Source: Pseudorhizobium xiangyangii (lineage in GTDB: Bacteria > Pseudomonadota > Alphaproteobacteria > Rhizobiales > Rhizobiaceae). Taken from it: 62,694 nucleotides of DNA. Below the pieces are notes generated by a model. It did not search any database. It had not been told where the DNA came from and saw nothing but the letters and a program-made list of their open reading frames with translations. Position 1 is the stretch's first letter. Each line of letters starts with the position of its first letter. Location of the stretch: positions 1 to 62,694 of the forward strand of contig NZ_JAJAWH010000026.1 of the NCBI RefSeq assembly GCF_020531965.1, read 5' to 3'. Positions 1 to 8,691 of this stretch are shown here, piece by piece. Made by a program: the position numbers and the translations under genes.

Positions 1-889
1 GGCATCACGCCCGGCTTTTTTATGGCTGTGATCAGTCAGTTATGGATTGGAATTCCCCCACATGACGCAAACATTAAGCAGAACCTCCCCGCAGGCAGAA
101 AGCGCCTTTGCCAAGACGCAGAGCCAGTTCTTTACAAGAGGCAATGCCGTTGAAGAGCAGGTTCTTGCAACTGAGGCCCGCGAAGTGAAGGCAGCTCCGC
201 TGCGGGCTCGGTGACACAACAGACAGACCACCGCAAGAGAGGGACGTTAACCCTCACGAATAGCGTGCCACGAGGGTCTGAGATGCAAGGCCCCAGATTC
301 AAATACGATTTCAGGTGTTCAACTATGTAGGAGACCCCATGCCGGAAAGCATGGCCGAACAGCGTTCTCTTTTGGAGCGAAATCCGTTCAGGTAGCAGGA
401 TCTACGGAATGGCCTTTACGAGTCCCTCCCGTGCTCTCTCCTATGAGTGAGCATGTACGGTGAAATGACCACGGGATAAGTCAAAGCAAATATTGTTGCT
501 CTCATCGCGACCTAATTGTCTCCATCTTCCTAGGCGAGGAAGACATGGCGGAAGAAGGCTTCTATGAATCGCTCCCACGATGACGACGATGTCGCGTTCG
601 CGCAAGTCGTTGAAAAGCTCAACACTGAGCTGACCGCTAATCTGGAGTAGCTCGAACCTACAGACGAGCCCCGCTTGTTGCAGCAAGACTACGTGAACGA
701 AGTAAGTAACGTCTTTTGCTTATGTGATTTTGGTCATGGCAGCACCTCCCTAATCGGCATCAACAAACGCTTTTAGAGTATGCATGGAACAATAGCCGTA
801 GCCTGGAACTATGTGACCAGCATCACAAGCTGGGAGGGGCAACCATGGCTATTCGGATGCGCGTGTGATACAAGTACTAGTCGAGGCGG
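1..889. other. gene-poor left end
   Basis: I see no supportable gene here. The first bases (GC-rich, then a T-run at about 17-22) resemble the end of a rho-independent terminator cut by the window edge. A 28-codon plus-strand reading frame at 564-650, with an acidic start and Leu/Glu-rich end, and an 81-codon minus-strand frame at 441-686 were examined; neither resembles a family I know and they overlap. The sequence is less GC-rich than the neighbouring genes and may be decayed DNA. Confidence 0.4.
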
Positions 890-1153
890 TTGCCTAAGAT
901 AACCAAGGGTAGAATATTGAGTAGAACAGCCACTAACGAGCCGATGTTTTGGGATCTGCCTGTACAAGCAGGTAACAGCTTAATTTTTGGACCAAGAGAA
1001 GCTCAGCTGTTCATGATGACGCAATGGGCGGGAGTGAAGGACAGCGATTTCGCCGCAGCGGCCAAGTCGGTGCTCAACGCTCTCCACGGCCGGGCATCTC
1101 CAGACCATGCTCGTGAGCTATTTGCGAAGGCGATCAAGTCAGCTCGCCTCTGA
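890..1153 (+). CDS. DUF982 family protein
   Basis: This is a small cytosolic protein of the DUF982 family, common on rhizobial plasmids and of unknown function. The family pattern is visible: an N-terminal FWDLPV segment, a central hydrophobic stretch ending in a Trp (TQWAG), and a C-terminal helix pair with the typical LNALHGRASPDHARELFAKA. The start is uncertain. TTG at 890 has GAGG just upstream; an ATG at 944 would begin directly at MFWDLPV and give 69 residues, which also fits the family. It stands alone, between a gene-poor stretch and a recombinase relic. The family assignment is good; the function is unknown. Confidence 0.75.
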   Translation: MPKITKGRILSRTATNEPMFWDLPVQAGNSLIFGPREAQLFMMTQWAGVKDSDFAAAAKSVLNALHGRASPDHARELFAKAIKSARL

Positions 1154-1484
1154 TCGGCCGCAGCAATCAAAGTCGTTGCGAAATAGCTGCCAACAATCTC
1201 TTTAACGCGCCATCGAGATCAAACTCGACTTCCAGCAATTCGCCCAGCGTCAATGGGCGCAGCTCAGGGCTTGGCAGAGCGCGGCCAGCTGAGCCGGGCC
1301 GGGTGCGGCCGGTCACGAGGCATCCAAACGATCAGCCCATGGTACAACATTGGGCCGCGCATCGTCGGCAAGTGAACGAGCGGAGAACAGCGAGCCCAGA
1401 TCCGATGAACGCGGGCGTAAAAACACGGCGCATCTGATTAATGAAGGGATGGGCAACAAGCGCTGCGGCCCCTCACCTCCGATT
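1154..1484. other. intergenic, no gene seen
   Basis: No reading frame with family similarity was found. The stretch ends at a clear rho-independent terminator, so something upstream on the plus strand is transcribed, either the DUF982 gene with a long 3' tail or an unannotated RNA. Confidence 0.4.
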
Positions 1485-1509
1485 GGCCCTCTGCGGGCCA
1501 GTTTTTTTT
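1485..1509 (+). terminator. rho-independent terminator
   Basis: GGCCC at 1485-1489 pairs with GGGCC at 1495-1499 across a 5-base loop and is followed by a run of eight T at 1502-1509. This is a textbook plus-strand terminator, probably ending transcription from the DUF982 gene. Confidence 0.75.
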
Positions 1510-1727
1510 GCTAACCATGACCCTGTCTCCTGTGAGGGATTGGGGAGAACCTTCCGGATCAGCGTTTTCTAAGGACGGCCGGTCCACATGCGCCGGGCAC
1601 GGTCCGCCGGCCGTCGGTTCAACCCTGACGAACTGGTGCGGCCTGAGGCTCGCTTTTACCTTCCTGCCCTTAAGTCCGCCATCCTGCTTGTCCGGCGCCG
1701 CGGCCCCGAAAAAAGCAGGGCGCCAAG

Positions 1728-2003
1728 ATGACTACGGGCGATGTTCTGACCAAGCTCCTGGCGGCCTGTGGACCGGGAAGCATGCAGGATCTGCGCGACC
1801 GGGCGATCTTGATGGTTGCGTTTGCCTCCGGTGGACGCGGCCGCAGAGAAGTGTCAAGGGCTGCCCCACCAGCAGCTGACGGTGGAAGAGCCGGTCGCCG
1901 CGCACGATGTGAGTCCCTCCCCTCTCGCCATCCGCCTCTTGGTCGCACCGACAGACGGCGCCGAAGAGCTGCGCAAATGCTTGAGGGCCGCAATCGCGCC
2001 CAA
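1728..2003 (+). pseudogene. tyrosine recombinase (phage integrase) remnant
   Basis: From 1728 the plus strand encodes LTKLLAACGPGS..LRDRAILMVAFASGGR, the typical start of the catalytic domain of rhizobial tyrosine recombinases (LRDRAxLxxxFASGGRRRSE). After about 1850 the similarity jumps to another frame (LPHQQLTVEEPVA), matching the next block of the same family (LRxEQLTxEEPV). It then fades before the oppositely oriented DUF6428 gene. The frame jump, the missing N-terminus and the missing catalytic R..HxxR..Y half show that this is an inactive relic. It marks the left side of the arsenic cassette as a former integration site. The assignment is from family memory, not from an alignment. Confidence 0.5.
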
Positions 2004-2020
2004 GGTGGAAACTGGGCACC

Positions 2021-2542
2021 TTACTCGCAACAACTACTCCTGGCCGAAAGGCCACGGTACTGCGCCTCATTCCCTGCTTTCTCGGCTAACCAACGGTCAC
2101 GGGGTTTGCAACTGGCTGGTCTCGGCATGAGCTCGACTGCCAACATGCCGTCTTCCAGCAACGGAATGCTCGCGCAGAAAAGCTGCATCGGGCCCACCCC
2201 ATCACTTACCTCGAAGGTCAGCTTCGCCCTGCCATCCAACTTCACATGCTCGGATACCTTCCTGACGATCGCGGCAAACTTCCCCGCGGTCATAGGCGTG
2301 CGTCCGTCCTCGTCAACATCCCAGAGCTGGACGAAGATTTCGGACCACGCCTCTGGGTTAGCTCCGCAGTCCAGAGCGGAGAAATGCCCCGCCTTGACCT
2401 CGGTGACATGGTAACCGGGTTTAATCGCGCGGCCGTCATAGGTGAATACCAGCGGAAGGTCTTGGTTGGCGTCGCTCATTTCGAGCAGCTTCCCGAGACT
2501 GATGTCACCAGCATCGGAGAGAGTCTTGTCTATAGTATCCAT
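2021..2542 (-). CDS. DUF6428 family protein, arsenic-cassette associated
   Basis: A 173-residue soluble protein. Residues from about 15 to 120 show the DUF6428 pattern seen next to arsR genes: LGKLLE, PLVFTYDGRAIKPGYHVTEVKAGHFSALDCG, then W.EIFVQLWD and MTAGKFAAIVRKV. The C-terminal 25 residues are basic and Cys-ended and may be a non-native extension running into the recombinase relic. The ATG at 2542 is preceded by AGGAG at good spacing. It is divergent from arsR across 44 bp, so both are probably controlled by the same ArsR operator. The biochemical role of the family is not known. Confidence 0.75.
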   Translation of the reverse strand: MDTIDKTLSDAGDISLGKLLEMSDANQDLPLVFTYDGRAIKPGYHVTEVKAGHFSALDCGANPEAWSEIFVQLWDVDEDGRTPMTAGKFAAIVRKVSEHVKLDGRAKLTFEVSDGVGPMQLFCASIPLLEDGMLAVELMPRPASCKPRDRWLAEKAGNEAQYRGLSARSSCCE

Positions 2543-2560
2543 CTGCGCTACTCCTTACGG

Positions 2561-2584
2561 TTCAATAGTACAAGGATCGTTGAA
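2561..2584. promoter_or_regulatory. candidate ArsR operator
   Basis: TTCAA at 2561-2565 and TTGAA at 2580-2584 form a dyad with 14 bases between them, in the 44-bp gap between the divergent DUF6428 and arsR genes. ArsR/SmtB dimers bind such spaced dyads. Position and symmetry support the call; the inner bases pair imperfectly. Confidence 0.45.
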
Positions 2585-2586
2585 GT

Positions 2587-2952
2587 ATGGATGACCGTCA
2601 AGCCCTCGCGTCATTTTCGGCGTTGTCTCAGGAGACCCGCCTCCAGGTCGTTCGGACACTCGTCGTCGCAGGTCAGGACGGCCTGGCCGCCGGCTCGATT
2701 GCGGAGGGGCTGGACGTCTCGCCGTCAAACCTCAGCTTCCATTTGAAAGAACTGGGCCATGCGGGTCTGATCAGTCAGCGGCGGGAATCTCGATCCATCG
2801 TCTACAGTGCCAGCTATGATGCTCTCGCCGACCTCGTGAAATTCCTGATGGAAGATTGCTGTTCGGGTCACCCAGGCATCCGGGCTTCACTTGAGCGCTC
2901 CGAAGAGTGTTGCGACGGGTCGACGAAAAGCCAGGAAGCGACCGTTGCGTGA
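2587..2952 (+). CDS. arsR: ArsR family metalloid-responsive repressor
   Basis: A 121-residue winged-helix repressor. The helix-turn-helix lies at about residues 30-75 (GLAAGSIAEGLDVSPSNLSFHLKEL..AGLI), followed by the beta-hairpin wing (SQRRESRSIVYSAS). A vicinal Cys pair (DCCSGHPG, about residues 90-91) and a second C-terminal pair (EECCDG) are plausible As(III)-binding thiols, as in the C-terminal-site ArsR subgroups. It probably represses itself, the divergent DUF6428 gene and the downstream transporter. The end of arsR overlaps the likely start of the MFS gene, so the two are translationally coupled. arsC, arsB and acr3 are absent from this window. Confidence 0.88.
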   Translation: MDDRQALASFSALSQETRLQVVRTLVVAGQDGLAAGSIAEGLDVSPSNLSFHLKELGHAGLISQRRESRSIVYSASYDALADLVKFLMEDCCSGHPGIRASLERSEECCDGSTKSQEATVA

Positions 2953-4171
2953 CATCAAAATCCCCGCGGGCATCGTGTCGGCGCTGGGCCTGACGCAGAT
3001 CATCGGATACGGCACCCTCTACTACTCGTTCTCGATCCTGTCGCCCGCCATAGCCAAGGACCTCGGCCTCAGCCTCGAATGGGTCTTTGGCGTGTTCTCG
3101 CTGTCGCTGTTCGTCGGAGGGATGTTCGCACCCATTATCGGGCGGCACATGGACAAGGTCGGAGCCGCGACAGTGATGACGGCAGGGTCCGCCATCGCGG
3201 CCGCGACTCTGGCGCTGTGCGCATGGTCGCCCTCTGTCATGGTCTTCGCCCTTGCAATCGTCATGCTGGAGATATCTTCGGGGATGGTGCAGTACCAAGC
3301 TGCGTTCGCGACGCTCGTCGAAAACGAGCCCAGGACCGCATCCCGGAGCATCACTTACCTAACCCTGATAGGCGGGTTCGCATCGACGATTTTCTGGCCA
3401 ATCTCGGCGGCCCTCACCGGTTATTTCACATGGCGTGAAATTTACCTCGTGTTCGCAGCCCTGAACCTGCTCGTTTGCATGCCGCTGCACTTCTGGATCA
3501 TGCGTGCAGGCAAGGCCGCTTCTCGTCTTGATCCGAACAGGGCGCCCAATATCGTTGTCGGCGCTCTACCTCCCGAAGCCCGCCGACGGAGCATGATCAT
3601 GGTGTCCTTCGCGTTTGCCATCCTCGGCTTCACACTTGCGGCGATCCTAGCCCACCTGGTGCCGATGCTGCGGACGCTTGGCCTCGGCACCATGGCAGTC
3701 GTAGTCGGATCGATCTTCGGTCCCGCACAGGTCGCCAGCCGTCTGATCAACATGATCTTCGGCACGAAGCTTTCACCACCCATGCTCGCGGTGACCTCAG
3801 GGCTGCTTATGGTCAGCGGAGTCTTCATTCTCGGACTTTCGGGCAACTGGCTACCGGGCGCAGTAGCCTTTGCTATCTGCCTTGGCCTTGGTTCCGGTAT
3901 CAACAGCATCGCACAAGGCAGTCTGCCACTGTATCTGTTCGGCTCCGACGGCTACGGAGCGGTAACAGGCAAGATGGCGGCGGCCAGGCTCGCCATCGGA
4001 GCCACCGCGCCGTTCATCTTTGCGATCGCCATGCAGAACCTCGGGATCAGCATGGCCCTCATCGTGAACGCGGCACTTGGTTTCGTTGGGGTTGTCGCGT
4101 TCGGGGTCGTCGCGACGTCTACCCGACGACCAGTGGTATCCGCCTCCCAGGTGTCAGACCAACCTCAGTGA
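2945..4171 (+). CDS. arsK: MFS efflux transporter, probable arsenite pump ArsK
   Basis: This is a 12-helix major facilitator superfamily protein of about 408 residues. It has a hydrophobic first helix (IVSALGLTQIIGYGTLYYSFSIL) and the loop 2-3 motif GRHMDKVGA, close to the MFS signature GxxxDRxGR. ArsK is an MFS arsenite exporter described in Agrobacterium; coupling to arsR and the overall sequence suggest this is a homologue. The start chosen is TTG at 2945, overlapping the arsR stop codon and preceded by AGGAAG; an in-frame TTG at 2891 would add 18 basic residues. Efflux of As(III) across the inner membrane is inferred from context; another drug or metabolite substrate is possible. Confidence 0.7.
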   Translation: MRDIKIPAGIVSALGLTQIIGYGTLYYSFSILSPAIAKDLGLSLEWVFGVFSLSLFVGGMFAPIIGRHMDKVGAATVMTAGSAIAAATLALCAWSPSVMVFALAIVMLEISSGMVQYQAAFATLVENEPRTASRSITYLTLIGGFASTIFWPISAALTGYFTWREIYLVFAALNLLVCMPLHFWIMRAGKAASRLDPNRAPNIVVGALPPEARRRSMIMVSFAFAILGFTLAAILAHLVPMLRTLGLGTMAVVVGSIFGPAQVASRLINMIFGTKLSPPMLAVTSGLLMVSGVFILGLSGNWLPGAVAFAICLGLGSGINSIAQGSLPLYLFGSDGYGAVTGKMAAARLAIGATAPFIFAIAMQNLGISMALIVNAALGFVGVVAFGVVATSTRRPVVSASQVSDQPQ

Positions 4172-4264
4172 GGCACACTGGGCTTCGCGGATAATCTCGT
4201 TCTCCATAGTTTTGCGCCCGAGAATGCGCTCAGCTTGAGCACTCAGTCGTCCAGCTTCTTCACC
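4170..4264 (-). pseudogene. IS3-family transposase OrfA relic
   Basis: On the minus strand this stretch reads EEAGRLSAQAERILGRKT followed by MENEIIREAQ. That is the C-terminal leucine-zipper-like end of IS3-family OrfA proteins (typically ..LERxLGRKTxExEILREAL). A stop codon lies just upstream and no OrfB follows, so only a scrap of the element survives. It lies immediately after the MFS gene, so the arsenic cassette is bordered by mobile-element debris on both sides. Confidence 0.5.
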
Positions 4265-4411
4265 TCAGAATTACGGATCACCGTACTCGCTGCACTTAGA
4301 CGTCGGGCCATCTTCGTACGCTGCCCTGCACGGACACGCCCGCTCAGGTACTCCGCGATCCTGAAGAGGCGAAAGAATAAGGACGGCAGAGGGATCTGGA
4401 GGCCGTGATTT

Positions 4412-4435
4412 AAAGGCAGTGTACGGTGCCTTTTT
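4412..4435. terminator. hairpin with T-run
   Basis: AAAGGCA at 4412-4418 pairs with TGCCTTT at 4427-4433 around an 8-base loop and runs into TTTTT. It is a likely terminator for plus-strand transcription through the arsenic cassette; the A/T-flanked stem could also work in the other direction. Confidence 0.55.
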
Positions 4436-4776
4436 GCAGACTAGCGACTCAGGAAAGTTGCTATCTACGCTCAACGCCGATCCTAATTATAAACGGGCAG
4501 CGTAGTTGGAGGCGTGAAGTCCGAAGTTGGGGAACTCGTCGCGCACCCACTGGCCAGCAAAGCAGCAAACAAAGCAATAATCTTCATGTCGACCTCCGGT
4601 GGTATCCATCACCGTTCTAAGGTCACCACCCTATTGTTTCGTTAACGCAGGCACGCTCTCCTGAGCGCCAGGATAACCAGGTGCTATTGAGTGCTTCCGA
4701 CGGAATTTCTAATTTAGACGCCCCTTGAAGGCAATCTTAATCACCTTGTGGTCAGGTGCGCAAAACGGGGGATTCC
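4436..4776. other. intergenic upstream of the fecR-type gene
   Basis: No gene is seen. The stretch should hold the promoter of the FecR/CHASE2 pair; I could not pick a convincing -35/-10 pair by eye. Confidence 0.4.
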
Positions 4777-5838
4777 ATGCTCAAAATACTGCGTCCTATA
4801 ATCGCAATCATCACGCTCGGCTTCGTCTTTGCCTCCGGAGCGCATGCGCAGGAATGGCTCGTTCAAAGAGCTACGAAACAGGTTCAGTTCACGATCGACA
4901 AGCAAAACTGGCATGCCGTGGTACAGGGGCAGACCATTCCCAACAAGGCATGGATTTCAACCGGCCCACGCGGCAGGGCCGTCCTCTCGCGAGGCCAGGA
5001 GCGGATCCAGATACAACCAGGAACTCTCGCGGCAATTATCACAAGCGGCTATTTGACCCGTAAGACCGAGATTGTTCAACAAGCCGGTAAACTAGTGCTG
5101 GAGATAGAAAAGCGCGCCCGGCCCCATACGTATGTTCACACGCCGTTTTTGGCAGCCGTCGTCAAAGGAACAACCTTCGAGGTTGCGGTCACGGCAAAAC
5201 AGGCGACTGTTTCTGTTGAAGAGGGCCTTGTGGAAGTCACTTCCTTCACCGGAGGACAACGAACGAACGTGGGGGCTGGTCAGCGGGCAACCGTTAACGG
5301 AGCCCAGCGGATGTCCGTTGCAGGCGCAGTTGCAACGCCTTCGGTTGTCTCGGTATCACCTCGTGCGGCGTCGGTGCCAGTTCTTGGGCAGCAAACTCCG
5401 ATTGGTCGAGAGCCTGATGACACCGTGCAAGGACCGCAGGGAGCGACCGCTAATTCGGAAAGCCCAGCTTCGTCGGGCACCACGCAGTCTTCCCAGAGAT
5501 CTGAAGGAAACGGCGGGGGCAACGGGAGCGGAAACGGCAATGGCGGCGGCAATGGGAACGGCAACGGTGGTGGCAACGGGAACGGGAACGGGAACAACGG
5601 CAACGGCGGCGGCGGCGGCGGCAATGGCAATGGGAACGGCAATGGCAACGGCGGTGGTAACGGGAACGGGAACAATGGAAACGGTGGGGGCAACAGCAAC
5701 GGCAACGGCGGCGGCAACGGCAACGGAAACAATGGAAACAATGGAAACGGTGGGGCCAACGGCAACGGGAACGGCAACAATGGAAACGGCAACGGGAACG
5801 GCGGCGCCAATGGGAATGGGAATGGGAATGGAAGGTGA
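4777..5838 (+). CDS. secreted FecR-domain protein with Gly/Asn repeat tail
   Basis: 353 residues. Residues 1-24 form a Sec signal peptide with a likely cut after AHA. A FecR domain (roughly residues 45-165) contains GRAVLSRGQERIQIQPGT and the conserved HTPFLAAVVKGTTFEV and VSVEEGLVEV. A Ser/Pro-rich linker follows, then about 110 residues made almost only of Gly and Asn. FecR domains lacking a partner sigma regulator are typically periplasmic sensor or scaffold modules. ATG 4777 is chosen because GGGGGA precedes it; a GTG at 4756 is less likely. The gene ends 39 bp before the CHASE2 gene, a pairing often seen, so the FecR protein may act on the periplasmic CHASE2 domain. Confidence 0.8.
   Translation: MLKILRPIIAIITLGFVFASGAHAQEWLVQRATKQVQFTIDKQNWHAVVQGQTIPNKAWISTGPRGRAVLSRGQERIQIQPGTLAAIITSGYLTRKTEIVQQAGKLVLEIEKRARPHTYVHTPFLAAVVKGTTFEVAVTAKQATVSVEEGLVEVTSFTGGQRTNVGAGQRATVNGAQRMSVAGAVATPSVVSVSPRAASVPVLGQQTPIGREPDDTVQGPQGATANSESPASSGTTQSSQRSEGNGGGNGSGNGNGGGNGNGNGGGNGNGNGNNGNGGGGGGNGNGNGNGNGGGNGNGNNGNGGGNSNGNGGGNGNGNNGNNGNGGANGNGNGNNGNGNGNGGANGNGNGNGR
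5503..5835 (+). repeat. coding Gly-Asn repeat tract
   Basis: About 330 bp of imperfect tandem hexamers and nonamers (GGCAAC, GGGAAC, GGAAAC, GGTAAC and variants) encode GN, GGN and GNNGN units in the FecR-type protein. Synonymous variation between units argues for an old array that is kept under selection at the protein level. The bias makes long open frames on all strands here, which are not genes. Confidence 0.9.
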
Positions 5839-5877
5839 CAAGGATACGATGTCAGTTGAATAGGAGTTCAGACAGGC

Positions 5878-8679
5878 ATGAGGCGGTCACTCAAATTCTC
5901 CGTTAAGCCTCGCAGGTTGATTGCCGCTGCCATTCTGCTCCTGTTGCCGTTCGTCCTACCGGGGATCCCGACGATCAGGCAGATTGACAGCGAGCTCGTC
6001 GATCTGCGCGCCGAGCTTTCTCCTCGAGCCGCGTCCGGCCGGTTCATTTTCGCGGCCATCGACAAGGAAAGCTTGGAGCACATTGGCGTTTGGCCGTGGC
6101 CCCGCTCAGTTCATTCCAAAGTCCTAGACGAATTGGTGGCGAGAGGTGCTTCTGACATCTTTCTTGATGTGGACTTTAGCACCGCATCGTCTCCCTCGGA
6201 AGATCAGGAACTCGCGGCGGCACTTGCTCGCGCGGGCGGCGGGGTACTTCTACCGGTTTTCGAACAAACCGAGCGCGCAGATGACAGTTCCGCAACAACG
6301 CTAACACAGCCCATAAGTCTTTTTGCCGATCTCGCGTGGCCGGTAGCCGCAAATGTTGTCCTTGACGATCAGGGACAGTTTTGGAGCTTTTCGAACAATC
6401 TTTCTCTAAATGGAGAAGAGCTTTTATCGGCCGCCGAGGTGCTTGCCGGCGCACATGATCAGGGCGCAACAGAACTACAAGTCGACTTCTCAATAGACCC
6501 TGCCACGGTCGATGTGATCTCAATCACCGATTTGCTTATGGGCAAGATTGCTCCCCAGCGTCTGGATGGGCGCGCGGTTGTAGTTGGAGCCTATGCGAGT
6601 GAATTGAAGGACCTGTTTCCTGTGCCGATTTACGGGGTGCTCGCGGGCCCGATGCTCCACATCCTTGCTGCGGAGACGCTCTTGCAGAACCGGCTTCCTC
6701 AACAGCTGCCAGTTTGGCCATCGGGCGTACTGCTCACGATAGTCATCATGATTGGGATCGTCGGGCTTCGCACAGGACGAGCCAGAACCGCCTGTATTTC
6801 GGTGTTTCTTTGCCTCTCGTTGATTGAGTTGATAGCCTACGTCCTGCAGAAAGAATGGTCTCTTCATCTGGGCACGACCAGCTATCACCTCATGCTCGCC
6901 ATGGGCCTCGGACTTCTGCTCTCCGAAAAGGTCAACTTCAGTTCCTGGCTCCTCGAAGTTGCCGATCTGCGGCGACGCAATACGCGCCGCATTCTTGCGC
7001 GGGTAATCAGCGACAGTGCCGACGCCGTCATTGTTCTCGACGGAAGTGGACGTATCGTGGAGCTTAGTCGTACAGCAATGACATTCCTTGGCACCTCCAA
7101 TCGCTTCGAACGAGGCGGAGAATTCGCTTGTTTGGCTCCAGCGCCGCTTGTTGGGCTGGTGGACCGGCTCCCAATGCATTCGCAGCCGGGTGAGAAAACT
7201 CTAACGTCCGCGAGAGATGAGCTCGTGCTAGCGACTGACGTCGGAGATCGCCATTTTGACGTTATCGTGACGACCTCGCGTCTTGAGTTGGACGAACCAA
7301 GAGCCGCCACGAACGCCTCCCTTGTCCGCTGCTTAACCGTTCGGGACATTACGGCTCGCAAAATGTACGAGGCCAAGTTACGAAGGCTCGCTCAGCTCGA
7401 CGATTTAACCGGTGCATTCAATCGGCGGGAATTCGTCTCCCGGGTGAACCAGTCTCTGCAGCAGGGTGTAACAGTCGCGGTTGGGATCGTCGATCTCCAT
7501 CGTTTCGCGACCATCAACGCGACCGTTGGCCGACTTGTTGGTGACCAGTTGCTGTGCGCAAGCGTCCGACGGCTCATGGCCGGTGCCCAGGCCTTCTCGA
7601 AAGACCCCGCATGCGCCAATGTCGGCCGGCTTGGCGCAGATGTGTTCGCTATAGCGGTAGCATTTCCCCCCGAGGGCGATCTGGCAACATTTCCACAATC
7701 TGTCGTGGAGCTCTTCAACAAACCCCTCGACGCCCTAGGATCCAGGATTCAACTGGATGTAAGGGTCGGTGTCTGTTTAGCAACGGAACGCGGAGGCGCC
7801 CTCGCCTCTGTGGAAGCCGCGGAGCTTGCACTGGACGCGGCTAAGGCGGTTGGTGGATCGGGCTGGCAAATCTACGATCCCGTGGCGGCGGCTCGACAAG
7901 CCCGTTTGATGCGCCTCGAGCGGGATATGCGCGCTGCCTTCAAAGACGGTCAGTTCTTTCTTCTCTATCAGCCGCAAGTTGAGCTTGCCTCCGGCAGGCT
8001 GGTGGGAGCAGAGGCTTTGATGCGCTGGAAGCATCCTGATCTCGGCCTCGTCTCACCGATCGACTTTATCGGAGTAGCAGAGGCGAACGGGTTCATTTGT
8101 GACCTCGGGCGCTGGGCTCTTGAGGAAGCTTGCTCGGCGGCAACTTCCTGGCCGCGCCATCTTTCGGTTGCGGTGAATGTATCAGCACTTCAATTTGCAA
8201 AGGGGGATCTCTGTTCAGATGCCCGCGAGGCCTTAACCCTCTCGGGCCTGGAACCTCATCGACTTCATATCGAGGTGACTGAGACCGCATTTCTTGTAGA
8301 TCCAGAAGGACTTCTTCGGCAGGTCTCCAATTTGAAATCACAGGGTATAGGAATAGCGCTCGATGATTTCGGGACAGGCTATTCATCGCTTGCCTACATC
8401 TCGCGCTTTCCCTTCGACAAGATTAAGATCGACCAAAGCTTCGTGCGGGGGATTAGCCACAATCCTGCTCACCAAGCCATCGTCCGGGCGGTCCAATCGC
8501 TGGCTATGGGGCTGAATATGATCACCGTATGCGAAGGAATTGAGGAGAATGGCGAGCGAAGCGTGCTTGCGGAGTTCGGGTGCCAACAGGGGCAGGGCTA
8601 TCTATTCGGAAAGCCACAGACCTCTGAACAACTGTCGTCGATGGAGGCAACCGGGAAGCATCCGATTGCATTAGTCTGA
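5878..8679 (+). CDS. CHASE2-PAS-GGDEF-EAL membrane signalling protein
   Basis: 933 residues. A short N-terminal anchor is followed by a periplasmic CHASE2 domain (about 35-280; FAAIDKESLEHIG.WPWPRSVH), three membrane helices (about 280-355), a PAS-like region (about 370-490), a GGDEF domain (about 505-675) and an EAL domain (about 690-925). The cyclase signature reads GADVF instead of GG(D/E)EF, so diguanylate cyclase activity is doubtful. The EAL domain keeps EALMRWKHP, the VNVSALQF Asn, EVTET, DDFGTGYSS, KIKID and the QGYLFGKP loop, so cyclic-di-GMP hydrolysis to pGpG is likely. It follows the FecR-domain gene closely, and the pair probably forms one envelope-sensing unit. Confidence 0.9.
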   Translation: MRRSLKFSVKPRRLIAAAILLLLPFVLPGIPTIRQIDSELVDLRAELSPRAASGRFIFAAIDKESLEHIGVWPWPRSVHSKVLDELVARGASDIFLDVDFSTASSPSEDQELAAALARAGGGVLLPVFEQTERADDSSATTLTQPISLFADLAWPVAANVVLDDQGQFWSFSNNLSLNGEELLSAAEVLAGAHDQGATELQVDFSIDPATVDVISITDLLMGKIAPQRLDGRAVVVGAYASELKDLFPVPIYGVLAGPMLHILAAETLLQNRLPQQLPVWPSGVLLTIVIMIGIVGLRTGRARTACISVFLCLSLIELIAYVLQKEWSLHLGTTSYHLMLAMGLGLLLSEKVNFSSWLLEVADLRRRNTRRILARVISDSADAVIVLDGSGRIVELSRTAMTFLGTSNRFERGGEFACLAPAPLVGLVDRLPMHSQPGEKTLTSARDELVLATDVGDRHFDVIVTTSRLELDEPRAATNASLVRCLTVRDITARKMYEAKLRRLAQLDDLTGAFNRREFVSRVNQSLQQGVTVAVGIVDLHRFATINATVGRLVGDQLLCASVRRLMAGAQAFSKDPACANVGRLGADVFAIAVAFPPEGDLATFPQSVVELFNKPLDALGSRIQLDVRVGVCLATERGGALASVEAAELALDAAKAVGGSGWQIYDPVAAARQARLMRLERDMRAAFKDGQFFLLYQPQVELASGRLVGAEALMRWKHPDLGLVSPIDFIGVAEANGFICDLGRWALEEACSAATSWPRHLSVAVNVSALQFAKGDLCSDAREALTLSGLEPHRLHIEVTETAFLVDPEGLLRQVSNLKSQGIGIALDDFGTGYSSLAYISRFPFDKIKIDQSFVRGISHNPAHQAIVRAVQSLAMGLNMITVCEGIEENGERSVLAEFGCQQGQGYLFGKPQTSEQLSSMEATGKHPIALV

Positions 8680-8691
8680 CACAGAGGTTGC

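Noticed and set aside
5503-5835. Tandem repeats as a CRISPR array
   Set aside because: Units are 6-9 bp, coding and without spacers; no cas genes are present.
5280-5863. Long open frames on both strands across the Gly/Asn repeat
   Set aside because: They arise from the repeat composition; only the FecR frame has a signal peptide, a domain and a ribosome-binding site.
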